Shown in pieces: positions 12,783 to 24,300 of a stretch of DNA of 64,000 nt. Position numbers and translations under genes: made by a program. Below the pieces are notes generated by a model. It was not told where the DNA came from, did not search any database, and saw only the letters and a program-made list of their open reading frames with translations. Numbering within the stretch: the stretch's first letter is position 1; every line of letters starts with the position of its first letter. The DNA lies in NCBI GenBank assembly GCA_030248215.1, contig JASANG010002708.1:124001-188000 (forward strand). Direction: 5' to 3'. The DNA is from Enoplolaimus lenunculus. Its lineage: Eukaryota; Nematoda; Enoplea; Enoplida; Thoracostomopsidae.

Positions 12783-12910
12783 GATATTTTTGTTTTTAGA
12801 CTGTTTGCTTGGCTTAGGCTTAGGAAGATGCTTATTCTTACGCTTAGGCTAAGGCTTAGGCTTATTAACATGCTTATAATACTGTTCAGCCCCTGTTCTT
12901 TACATTGGCC
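12783..12910. mobile_element. GGCC MITE, type B, one end
   Basis: Telomere-like units (CTTAGGCTTAGG) lead into the type B end CAGCCCCTGTTCTTTACATT followed by GGCC at 12907-12910. The other end is missing. Confidence 0.7.
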
Positions 12911-13405
12911 GAAACAATTAACATTTTGTTGACAAGTGCAAAATTAGCATATTCAATATCATTTTTGTTTTATAATATGCACATAAGTTCGCTGGATGTC
13001 GCAAATATTCTTGATTTTACGATTTAATAATCAAATTTCCGTCTCACATCCGGTTCCACGTTAATGACGACATTTTGTACCAAGACGCAAATATCTGGAC
13101 ATATATGAACAAAATGATTTTAATACTACATACGTACTATTACGGATGTTACGGATGCGGATGTTTGAAAATTTGCGGATGCGGATGTTTAGACTTGACA
13201 TCTGCGGAAAGATGTTTGTGTTCAAATCAAATACAAAATTATGACACTTTAAAAAATACCGCATGTGCATCTGGTAAGCAGAGAGACAGTACGAGCCCAT
13301 CAGTAGTGTAATCCGAGCGCTGCAAACCCATTAAAGTTGATTATTTCAAGTTTAACAACAAAATGAAATTGAATCGCAACATAAAATGTCATATAAAGCT
13401 GAGCT

Positions 13406-13593
13406 AATGAAAAGAACAGGGGCGGAACAGTATTATAAGCATATTCCTAAGCCGAAGCCTAAGCCTAAGCGTAAGAATGAGCATATTCCTATTAGCCTAA
13501 AGCCTAAGTCATAGCAAAAAATAGTCTAACACTTAAGCTTACTCTTTTCTAGTCCCACAGAAAAACTTTCCGTCTCTGATCTTTACATGGGCC
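13406..13593. mobile_element. GGCC MITE, type B
   Basis: AAAGAACAGGGGCGGAACAG at the left, degenerate GCCTAA units, then the opposite type B end (TCTAGTCCCACAGAAAAAC ... CTTTACATGGGCC). The first few terminal bases at the left are lost. Family described at 61007 and 62537. Confidence 0.8.
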
Positions 13594-14106
13594 AAAAAAT
13601 GTTACTAGTCAGCCCAATCTGCAGCTACTGCTAAGCGAGGTGTAATAACACAATGTTTCCTTATTTGAATTTTAAAAATTACAACTTCTAAACAGCCGCT
13701 TCCGTTGCTGAGAAGGGAGATTGATGGTGGGATACATGATATCTGAACGCACCCTTGAAACTGATTTGGGGCTACAGTTATTGTACATTCATTCTTTCCA
13801 TCATAGAGTACACTATGAGTAACTAAATAACAAAGGTATACAAGTGATAACCTTAAAGTCCCAAGCCAGTGTTTAACATTCTTAGTACAAGTATGTGCAG
13901 TGTAAAATCTCCACAAGATGTGGGCGCTCCCGCGGCCAGAGTGGTAATGGTAAACGACTCCCACTCGTGATAAATACGGATGTGAATGAGAGATCCGCGC
14001 TGACTTTTTGCGGATGCAGATCCAGACATCCGCAACATCGCTACATACTTGTCTACGCGCCTGAAACGCTTATTCTAATCTAGCAAGTTTATTAATATCA
14101 ATAAGT

Positions 14107-14112
14107 TTTATT
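14107..14112 (-). other. poly(A) signal of the glycine-rich gene
   Basis: AATAAA on the minus strand, 12 bp beyond the stop codon, so the 3' UTR is very short. Confidence 0.7.
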
Positions 14113-14123
14113 TTCATAATGGA

Positions 14124-15421
14124 TCAACCATAAAATCCACGGCCAAATCCTCCTCGGTATCCACCATAGCCTCCTCGAAATCCGCCAAATCCACCTCGAT
14201 ATCCGCCGCCATATCCGCCGCTGTAAAATCTGTTACCACCACCGTAATAGGATCTGCCCCCGCCGTAATACCCTCGGCCTCCATAAAATCCACGTCCCCC
14301 TCCATAGTAACCGCGGCCACCATATCCGAATCCTCTGCCACCGTACCCCCTGTAACCTCCAAATCCTCCAAATCGTTGCTGAAACAACAAAAAAATGAAA
14401 TTTTCTAATTGATTTAAGGCAATGTATAGAACAGCGCCGTAACGTTAATTAAGCTTACTCTGTTGCAGTCGTGCAGAAAAACGATCCGCACCTAAAATTG
14501 TGCGTCAGTTGACGCAACGGAAATTACGTCTGCCTCCTAGGTTCATAGCGACTACATGGGATACAACAAACAAAAAATGCCAAAGCGACTGGCATATCAA
14601 ATCAAACAGGTACTATAAAATCTAATGCATCAGCGCCCTTAAAACACTTGTGGCGAGAATTGTTGCGGATTAACGGCGCGAGAGAGACCGACCGATGTTT
14701 ACAGTTTTCTGCTACGTTTTGTCGCTGTTACGCAAATTATTTGCAAAAAATTACATTTAACAAACGATATTCCGTTTTTATTCATTTCTCCGTTCCGGCG
14801 GAACAAACCAAAATAACCGAAAAAAACGGTTTTTCGTTGAGTTTTTTGATGCCCAACCGTGGGTGGTCAGCAGTGGCACTAACAGGGACACTGACTGAGC
14901 ACTGTTTGTAAACTGCTGGTGTAAAAGCGTAGTAAAATACGCCATACGTACGTAACAATTTGCGCTACGACGTAACATATATATGTGTGACTGCTTAAAG
15001 TTCGCAGAAACAATCATTAGGTTCGCCTAAACCTAAATTCTAAACCAAAATTCACAGAAACAATCATTAGGTTCGTCTAGACCTAAATTCACAGAAACAA
15101 TCATTAGGTTCGTCTAAACTTAAATTCACAGAAACAATCATTAGATTTGTCTAAACCTAAATTCATAGACAGAATTCAAATGCAATCACAACAAGCCAAA
15201 CACAAGACAGTTTAGCAAAACGATAATAATTTTATTATGTGTAAGGTTTTCAGCCCTTGCCAAGTATTACAGTAAAGTTACCTAAATTTGTATCTCTGGC
15301 AGAGAAAAAAATTACTTTGCACGTTTTGTATTAAAATCAGTCTGACAAACTTGAAACTTACCGCATTAATCACAACAAACAGCAGTGAAATTGTCAATGC
15401 AAGAAGCAACAAATACCTCAT
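14124..15421 (-). CDS. secreted glycine/tyrosine-rich protein
   Basis: Two exons: 15362-15421 encodes MRYLLLLALTISLLFVVINA, a textbook signal peptide, and ends at GCG|GTAAGT; 14124-14378 follows a TTGTTGTTTCAG acceptor in phase 0 and encodes 84 residues of FGGYRG, RGYYGGG and YGGYRGG repeats ending GRGFYG. Total 104 residues with no cysteine. Composition fits the secreted glycine/tyrosine-rich group of invertebrates (cuticle or epidermal matrix components, or YGG-type antimicrobial peptides); the sequence alone does not separate these. A TATAAG-like box lies about 45 bp upstream of the start codon, and an AATAAA follows the stop closely. The 983-bp intron contains a fourfold 45-bp tandem repeat. 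Confidence 0.85.
14446..14505. repeat. fragment of a GGCC MITE type B end
   Basis: AAGCTTACTCTGTTGCAGTC and AGAAAAACGATCCGC match the second end of type B elements; the terminal bases are absent. Lies in the intron of the glycine-rich gene. Confidence 0.5.
15003..15172. repeat. four tandem copies of a ~45-bp repeat
   Basis: Each unit reads approximately CACAGAAACAATCATTAGGT then TCGTCTAAACCTAAATT. The array is in the intron of the glycine-rich gene. Confidence 0.9.
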
Positions 15422-15460
15422 GGCTAATTGTTATGAATTTAATTGAGTTATAACTTCAAT

Positions 15461-15467
15461 TATATAA
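15461..15467 (-). promoter_or_regulatory. TATA box candidate for the glycine-rich gene
   Basis: TATATA(A) on the minus strand, about 40 bp upstream of the ATG at 15421. If it is used, the 5' UTR is only about 10-15 nt. Confidence 0.45.
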
Positions 15468-15479
15468 GCATCAAATTAT

Positions 15480-16140
15480 TAATTTAAACCGCTGTAAAGT
15501 GACAAATTATTCAAGATTGTACAACAGTTCAATTTTGTGGCGGACGAATTGCACCAAAGGTCGCATCTGGAAAAGTGAGGGTTCCCGTTAAACAACTATG
15601 GGAACACGTTTTGTGCCCTACGTTCATTTGCGTCCAACAGACGAAAATTTGTGTTACCTGATGTCCTGATGTGAAATTCAACGTTTGTACTGCAATATCA
15701 TATGATATTTTACAATATGTCTGTAATATTTGCATACCGGAACCATATTGTACTGTTGAATATAAATACGGAACGAATATTTGAAAATTGAATTTAGTGT
15801 ATTTTAGAAATATATGTATAGGTAAAATTTCCGTCGGACACGGAAACGCGAGAGCTGATTTAGCGTTCGAAATCATTATATTACTTTGTTTTCTTTTTTA
15901 AGTCGAAATTACATTGCACTGCGTGATATCATTTTATAATAGCTAGAATTTGTGAATATCATAATAATATTTGTATAAATCGTGACATCATCTGATACAT
16001 GACAACTTTGTACACAATGATGGTTTGTGAACGAATACCATGTTGCATTCACATTCTATGGACATTCTCGCTATTTAGATCGCAATAACTAATGTAGACA
16101 ACGTCGAATCAACATTGCCAAAACATGTTCCGGGGTGCCC
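15480..16140. other. AT-rich intergenic DNA
   Basis: A 115-residue minus frame (15529-15876) has no splice signals or recognisable family. Nothing else supported. Confidence 0.35.
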
Positions 16141-16262
16141 TACACACAAAGTAAATTGTCTTGTATTCCAGCAATATTGTGTGAAGTTTAAGACAATTAT
16201 GTCTTGATACACAATCCAGACATATATGTTTTGAATTCAAGATTATTTATATACTCTCTTAA

Positions 16263-16514
16263 CCCTTTCTCACATGAATATTTTCTATTTCCTCTGAGAC
16301 CTACTTTTATGCTAGGATTCGAACTCCAGTGACTGGAGTGGGAGGCGTATACCATCACCACTAGCGTATACCAGCACCACTCTCGAGCCAAGGGGCTCTA
16401 AAGTCTTGGATAGTATGTATATGTATTGCAATTGTTAAACACGGTGCGATATATACTATTTAACGTATATACACTGCGCTGAGTTGCCTACAAGCAACTC
16501 AATGTGAGAAGGGG
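16263..16514. mobile_element. piggyBac-like MITE with a tRNA-like core
   Basis: Flanked by TTAA at 16259-16262 and 16515-16518, with inverted ends CCCTTTCTCACATGA/AATGTGAGAAGGGG. TTAA duplication plus CCC ends is the piggyBac signature. On the minus strand the interior holds a box-B-like GGAGTTCGAATCCTAGC with a box-A-like GTGGTGCTGGTATACGC upstream, so it may include tRNA-derived sequence. Confidence 0.8.
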
Positions 16515-16525
16515 TTAATATTTAA

Positions 16526-16592
16526 CCCTTTCTCACATGAATATTTTCTATTTCCCCTGAGACCTACTTTTATGGTAGGATTCCAACTCCAA
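16526..16592. mobile_element. truncated piggyBac-like MITE
   Basis: Starts after TTAA at 16522-16525 with CCCTTTCTCACATGAATATT, identical to the neighbouring copy, and loses similarity about 67 bp in. Confidence 0.75.
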
Positions 16593-16829
16593 ATTAGAAA
16601 ATTAGTTCTTGAATATAAGGTAACTATTTCTTGAAAGAGAGAAATTTGTGTCTTATAAATTGGCAATAGCAATTTTTTCAATATAAGAAATTTATGTTTT
16701 AACCATTTAAGAAACGAATTTCTAAGCTGTTTAAGGCTATTAATGTCTGAAACACTAGTCATTTATGTCTTGAAAATTTAAGAAAGTGAGACTCTTGAAA
16801 TTTTAAGACAATTTATTTTGTGTGTAGTT

Positions 16830-17790
16830 ATCACGTGAAACAGCAGCATTTCCTTGAGAGATTGAAATGTGTTCCGGGACTGCAGTCACTTGTAAAATTT
16901 TATATGTCGCTAAAAGTCGCTCAAGACTTCATAAATTTAAGTAGCGTTATTAAAATGTACAAGTTTTGTTGTATTTACCTTTCGAGAGTTATTGTTGTCA
17001 ACAGAGTTTTAACAGATTGCGTAATCATCTTTCAACACAAAATTTTGCAAAAAATTACCATATCTGGTAGCTGAATATCTTTAGTCAAAACAAGTTGCCC
17101 AAAATACGTATGTGGGACATTCCAGCATTAAATATATAGATAATTGAATTCAAATTTATGTGTCAGAATGCGTAGAGTATTGAGATGGATATTTATATAT
17201 ATTTATTTTTGCATGTCATTTATAAATGTATAGCAAAAATTACTTCAATAATAAAAAATAGACTTTTTTTCTGAGATTCTGTCAATTTTTAAACGGCAGT
17301 GTGAATTTCCTGTTGTATATACATTGAGATACAAGTATTTGAGATAAAATATGATGTTGAGACACAAATTCAGCCCAAAGCACACGGAAGAGGCTAGTTT
17401 TGAGTCGATCAACGACGCCATTTGAACGCGAGAGTTTCAATGATAAATACTTTTTTATCTGAAACGAAGGAAGATTTATTTGTATTCAAGCAAAAAAAAT
17501 CTTATATAAAATTGTTATCTTGCATATATCAATAATAATTTAAAGATAATTTTATTAGCAAAATAACGAGGAAGTACTCCTTAGTAATAATAGCGACATT
17601 GGTAAACATGCTAAAATAGAGATTGTATAATTAAGAACTAAGATGCAACTGCAAAAGGCACAGCGGCAGAGTACAACCACGCATTTGGTGATTGCCAATT
17701 GAAAGCATCTGGTTGTACCCTGCAGTAAGAGATACATAACATTGTGCTAAAACAACTATAGCCAAAATCAGACTGCGTTGTAACGCCAGA
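16830..17790. other. AT-rich intergenic DNA
   Basis: Small open frames only. No splice-bounded exon or known repeat end seen. Confidence 0.35.
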
Positions 17791-17796
17791 AACGTA

Positions 17797-18213
17797 CACA
17801 CAAAATAAGAGAGTCAAATTTCAAAGATATTTCGGGTTGAACTCACAGGCTCCTACCAACCTAAGTTTACGTCCTGGACGCATCTTAGGTTGTAATAATA
17901 AAGGGTATTGGGTTCACCTTTAGCACCGAATTTTGGAGTCGGTTCGCATGGCAAATCTCTGTGTTTTATTTTAGACATATTTGTCTTCTATTTCAGAAAC
18001 ATTTGTCTTATATTTGAGAAATATTTTTCTTAATCGTTCATAAATCAAAGTCTAAAATTTAGAACAATTAAGTGTGAAACAGTTTAGGCTAGTATTTTTC
18101 AAAATTTAAGAAATTAAAGAGTCTTTAATTCAAGCTGGAGTCTGTATCAAGACATGATTGTCTTAAATTTCAGACAAAATTTGTTTAATACAAGAAAATT
18201 TATTTTGTGTGTG
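17797..18213. mobile_element. second CACACAAA-ended transposon copy
   Basis: Ends CACACAAAATAAGAGAG and AAATTTATTTTGTGTGTG match the element at 16141. The left flank is TA; the right one is diverged. The interior contains AACCTAAG...CTTAGGTTG, itself an inverted pair. Confidence 0.65.
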
Positions 18214-18310
18214 CGCTTGTTTAATAATCAAAACACAAAAAAGCGTACTTTATGCTTTACAACGGAGTAAATAATCTCTAATATTAAACGTTAAAGCAAC
18301 TATTGTATCT

Positions 18311-21300
18311 TTAAATAATCATATTTTCGTTATAATTATATTCGTCGAGCAAATTATGCAAATGACTTCCAGCAACATCTCGCGGAGTTCCAAACTTTGT
18401 CATTCCAACTTGACTGTCGAATTTGTTCGTTCCGTACTGGCCTGGGATGACTGCGTCCGAAATACGCAACGTTTGTTCTGGGAAACGCTAAAATTATAAA
18501 TTGATCACATTTTAAGCATAGTAAAACAGGGTCAGCGAGTTGGTTTAAACGCGCTTTTGAGTTAAAGTTTTTATTAACCTTTTACCGCATGGATATTTCA
18601 TAATTTTTATCTGAATCCTAATTTCAAACTTGAGTTCGAACCCTTCGAGTTGCAGACGACCGGAGTATACAATCTTAGCTTAGGAGTTGGACACTGAAGC
18701 AAAAAACGCATCATATGTATACATGTGCATGTATGTATGTATCTATGTGTATAAAATAAAAAGATTTACTTGGAACGAGTCATCTTCTTCCCATGCACGA
18801 TGAATATGAGTTCCACGAACATCTCGTGGTGCACCATATTCAGTCATGCCCTTTCGGCTCGCATACCGATTAGTGCCATATTGACCAGGAATAATTCCGT
18901 CAGTTTCTCGCAATTTGCCTTCAGGAAAATGCTGCAACATAAACAAATCAAAATTGTGATAATAGAATGGTTTAAAACTTATATTTTCTGATTTGAAACT
19001 GCTTAAAACAAGTATACTTTCTCATGCTCTACAAGCCAGTGCTGCACGCTACCCGCGGGTACGCGCAGGTAAACGTGGGACGGGTGAGAAAATTTTGACG
19101 CGGGTATACCTCTGGGTAAAGAATTTGAAACGGGGAGAAATTTGTTAATCGTTACCCACCTAGAATTTTCATAACTTAAAACCAGATAATAAACGTAAAA
19201 ACGCCTTGAATTTTTACACTGTTTTTACCGTATGAGTGAAAAATATGTATCGAGTATTAACATCAATGAACTGTAAAATTTTACGATTTCATCAAAAAGA
19301 TACGTTTCCTAATTGTTTCTATGCCTTGTGAAATTTGGACGTTTTAGTCGTGAAATCTTTACGCCCTACTGAATGTAAAACAAAAGTTTTAATTTCAACA
19401 AAGGAGCGGTTTCGATAGAATCTCTGCCACAAGTTCCGGCATAGCATTGAAATATTTGTTATATTAAATTTATACACAATGTGTCGTTCGATAATTCGTT
19501 CGCAGAATTTAGGGGAAAACATTCAAAGTTTGTTTATTTGGCCCATGTTACTATAAAGGCCGTCCCAACTTCCCGGGACACAAATATACCCGGAGTGCAC
19601 ACTTATGCGCTTCTGTTTACATATGCACAAACCCAACTGTCCCATCTGTCCCAACTGTCCCATCTGTCCCGTTTGCCCAACTGTACATATGTCCCAAGTG
19701 TCACAACTGTCCCAACTGTCCCATGTGTCCCAACTGTCCCATCTGTCCCATCTGTCCCAACTGTCCCATCTGTCCCATCTGTTCCAACTGTACCATCTGT
19801 TCCAACTGTCCCATCTGTCCCAACTGTCTCATCGGTCCCAACTGTCTCATCTGTCAAAAGTGTCCCGACTGTCCCATTTGTCCCATCTGTCGCATGTGTC
19901 CCATTTGTCCGAACTGTCCCAAAGTTTCCCAAGTGCCCCAAGTGTCCCAACTTTCCCAAGTGTCCCAACTGTCCCATTTGTCCCATTTGTCGCGTTTGTC
20001 CCAACTGTCCCAACTTTCCCAAGTGTCCCAACTGTCCCAGCTGTCCCATCTGCCCCTCTGTTTCATATTATATTTTTTGAATGTACTCCTGGTACATTTC
20101 TGTCCCGGGAAAACGGGACGGCCTTTAAAATAACATTGGCCGTTTATTCTATGAATTCTTCGTTCGTACTTACCGGCAAATCTTGATAATCGTCTTGTAG
20201 CAAATTGTGATAATGAATGCCTTTGACATCACGCGGTGCACCGTATTCAGTCATGCCTTTACGACTCGCGAATCGATTAGAACCGTACTGTCCGCCAATG
20301 ATTGAGTCCGTTTGACGTAACGTCGGCTCGTCAAAATGCTACAAAATGTTAAAAAATGACGTCACATGACAGTTTCGAAAATTTAATTTTTTTTAAATTT
20401 TCGATGTTAAAATCAGGGTGTAACCGGATATCCGATTCCGTTATTTCGGTCACTAGTCATTTTCTCTTTCCGTTATTTTTACTATCCGTTTATACCATGA
20501 TGCTTATTGTTTGATTTTAATGGCTACAAAACTTCATCAAGGAATGCTTATCTCGGTGTACGGTGATGCGGATCCAAAAAATCAGTTCAAACAAACATTG
20601 CCAGACTTGAAAATCATAAATACGGTTTAGATCTTTGGCATTTCACATTTTGAGCATTCATACCTCTCTCTAACGCGTATACAATTTTTAGGGCCTAATA
20701 AAAATGCGCTTTACCCATCAGCAAACTCAGTAATGGTTTACTGTATTAATTTAGCTGGCAACTATATATAAAATAGGGTTCGTTTTTGGATAAATGCACC
20801 AACATGTTTTCATACTTGTTTCACTTGTCTATAGAGTTCAAATTCTTTACTGAAATTAATAGAATTAGCAAAACTAAACGTAGTGTTTGTTTAAGATTTG
20901 ACAATAAAACACCGCTTCGCTCATAGAGTATACTATAAGCAACTCAGTACACAACTGTATGGCAATATACATTGGTTGGCAGTACAAAATCTCCACAAGA
21001 CTTGACTGATAGCGTGTTTTGGGCCGGAAATCAATTTGCACATTTATAATCATACCAAAATTGCTGAAATTATACTCTTTTGTAAGAAATATGAAAACCA
21101 AACGCGATGCTTATTTTTTACACAAAATAATAAATACTCGAAAAAGGTTTAGACTACCGCTGGATTAACATCTTCTTCTAAAAGTCGATGATAATGTTTT
21201 CCTTTGACATCCCTAGGAGCTCCATATTCGGTCATGCCTTTTCGACTTTCGAAACGATTTGTTCCGTACTGTCCACCAATTATTGCGTCACTTTGACGCA

Positions 21301-24300
21301 TAACACCTTCGCTAATACGCTAAAACAGTGTGAATTATCAATTTATATACTTCATTGCTACTTGGACGCTTAAGCAAAACAAGTGATACTTTGGGTAAAA
21401 TACATTGAGAACAACAAATCGGGAATCGTATTGAAATACGCTACTGCTTGTACAGATGGTGTGAGTCGTTCCGTCATTTCTTTGCGATGATTTATTGACG
21501 AATCAAAATACATACTACCATGAGACCTAATAAGAGTAGATACAAAATAGCGAAACCGGAGGTCGTCAAAATAGCGAAACCGGAGGTCGACAAAATAGCG
21601 AAGCCGGAGGTCGACAAAATAGCGAAACCGGAGGTCGACAAAATAGCGAAGCCGGAGGTCGACAAAATAGCGAAACCGGAGGTCGTCAAAATAGCGAAAC
21701 CGGAGGTCGTCAAAATAGCGAAACCGGAGGTCGACAAAATAGCGAAGCCGGAGGTCGACAAAATAGCGAAGCCGGAGGTCGACAAAATAGCGAAGCCGGA
21801 GGTCGACAAAATAGCGAAGCCGGAGGTCGACAAAATAGCGAAGCCGGAGGTCGACAAAATAGCGAAGCCGGAGGTCGACAAAATAGCGAAGCCGGAGGTC
21901 GACAAAATAGCGAAGCCGGAGGTCGACAAAATAGCGAAGCCGGAGGTCGACAAAATAGCGAAGCCGGAGGTCGACAAAATAGCGAAGCCGGAGGTCGACA
22001 GAATAGCGAAGCCGGAGGTCGACAAAATAGCGAAGCCGGAGGTCGACAAAATAGCGAAGCCGGAGGTCGACAAAATAGCGAAGCCGGAGGTCGACAAAAT
22101 AGCGAAGCCGGAGGTCGACAAAATAGCGAAGCCGGAGGTCGACAAAATAGCGAAGCCGGAGGTCGACAAAATAGCGAAGCCGGAGGTCGACAAAATAGCG
22201 AAGCCGGAGGTCGACAAAATAGCGAAGCCGGAGGTCGACAAAATAGCGAAGCCGGAGGTCGACAAAATAGCGCCGCCGGAGGTCGACAAAATTAGCCGGA
22301 TCTGAGGCCGGAGGCGAAACCGGAGATGAAGCGAAATTTAATAGTTAAATGTGTTTAATTTGCTAATTTTAGAAAATATCAATAAAGTGTTGTCAAAACT
22401 GAAAATTTTGCGAATGAGAGAAAGCAAAATTCGAACAACAACACGATTGGACAACGTCTTAGATACAATGTAAAGCAGAAGAATTTTCATTGGTTTAGAA
22501 TATTCAACAACACTTTGGTTTTATTGGCTATTAAATACTTAATATTGCGTTACATGCATATGAGAATTATAAATCAAAACAATAACCATCTAAACTCGAC
22601 CTCACCTAGACCAGGTTACGAATAAAATTAAGTAAACAATTTGGTCAAATGACCAGGTAATCGGTATAGTAATTTGACCTACGGTTACATACATGTAGCC
22701 GCTAATGTAGACATCGTCTTAAATTACTAAAACAAAGTATATATGCCTCTTACTGTGAAACTGATCGAAATTATTATTTTTAACAAATATCAATATACAC
22801 TGTAAAAAATGGGGAGTCAAATTGACTCTCCGAAATAGGCTTTCCGTGCCTACACAAACTGAGTCAAATTGGACTCACTGGGTGATTCAGTGAATCGAAT
22901 TTGACCCTGGCGGAGTCAAATATGACTCTGTGCAGTCAGGAAAAGCCTATTTCCGAGAGAGTCAATTTGATTCGCCATTGTTTACAGTGTGTGTATTCTG
23001 TACTTCCGACTGTAACCGGATGCCATAGGAATCGTGCCAAAAATACAAAACGGTTTTCACGTTGAGAAAAAAGCGTTTACATCGATGAGAAAATAGCGTT
23101 TTACGTCACAGCGGTTTGTTTGATGTGCAAACGCTCGAGAGTTTCTCTTGCGTACAGAAAAGCGTTTTGAAAGATGCTGTTTGAGATGCGAAAAGTGTTT
23201 CAAGTGTGGTTATATTGTTGCTGATCGTTGGTAAAATGTTGTACAGTACCTGCGAGTCATCTTCATCGATGAGACGATGAAAATGTTTTCCATGAACATC
23301 TCGCGGCGCTCCGTACTCGGTCATGCCTTTTCGACTCGCAAAACGGTTCGTTCCATATTGACCTGGAATAATTGCGTCCGATTGCCGAAGTGTGTCTTCA
23401 CGGAAATTCTAAAAATATACCCTACTACCGTCATGTCCGTAGCCGAACTCACCTTGCTAGGGGGGTGGCTAAATTTTTTAGGAGTGGCATTCAAGGGTCT
23501 TTAATGACTTGCAAACAAAATTGAAAATTTTCTAGGGGAGGCCAATACAAGAATGTTTGATAGGCAACGATGTTTGGAGACAAAAAATTCCAACCAATTC
23601 TTACTCCATTCGGATCGTCTTCTAACAAACGATGGTAGTGTTTGCCTTTGACATCTCTTGGTGCACCGTATTCGGTCATCCCTTTTCGACTTGCAAACCG
23701 GTTTGTGCCATACTGTCCGGGTATAATAGCATCCGAATTCATCAGCTGATCTTCACGCTACAATTTCAAACACAATATCACTTTTTGCAAACTTGCGGAA
23801 TCAATGTGGTTTAGGGGTTCTGGTGAAGATGGCAATATCAGTAACATTTCTCTGGATTGCTACTGTGCAGGCGTGCAGCCAGCTCACCTTTCTAGAATGC
23901 CTAAAAATTTTCCAGGCGCGGCATACAAGAGTTTTGTTGACTTACGAGGAAGGTCGAATATTTTCTAAGGAGGCCAAAATTTTTCCAGAGGGGGCTGAGC
24001 CCCCTGGCCCCTCCCCCTTGGCTACAGGCGTGCTATTATGGCTACTACTCGGACAAGCATTCGTGTTGCTGAGATTTAAGCGGAGAGAAACAAACAATAA
24101 ATTAATTCCAAACATGTTTACGCTTTCAAAACCTGACCAAAATGTAAAAAATTCTCATTTTTACTACGCCAAAACTTATTCCTGACCCGAATGCTGTTTT
24201 GATCCCAACAAGACGGTAAAGGTAATAAGAGTCAAGGCTTCCATTTTGTAGTCTGAATCAATTGGAGCCTATATCCGTTTTCGGAGTCCGTAAACGAATA

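Larger units (their letters stand above)
16141..16826. mobile_element. TA-flanked transposon (CACACAAA ends) with nested MITEs
   Basis: The ends TACACACAAAGTAAATTGTC and GACAATTTATTTTGTGTGTA are inverted copies, with TA at both borders, as in Tc1/mariner-type insertions. Two copies of a TTAA-flanked MITE sit inside. No transposase. Confidence 0.75.

Noticed and set aside
14114-14371. Acidic minus-strand frame
   Set aside because: Shifted frame of the glycine-rich exon.
19481-20186. Five overlapping Cys/Pro/Ser/Val repeat frames
   Set aside because: Translations of the TGTCCC minisatellite inside a MITE.
21544-22292. CRISPR array
   Set aside because: Repeats are head to tail without unique spacers, in an animal gene intron.
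21492-22305. Open frames of 261 and 265 codons on both strands
   Set aside because: They are by-products of a 24-bp minisatellite whose unit has no stop; they lie in an intron between calponin exons.
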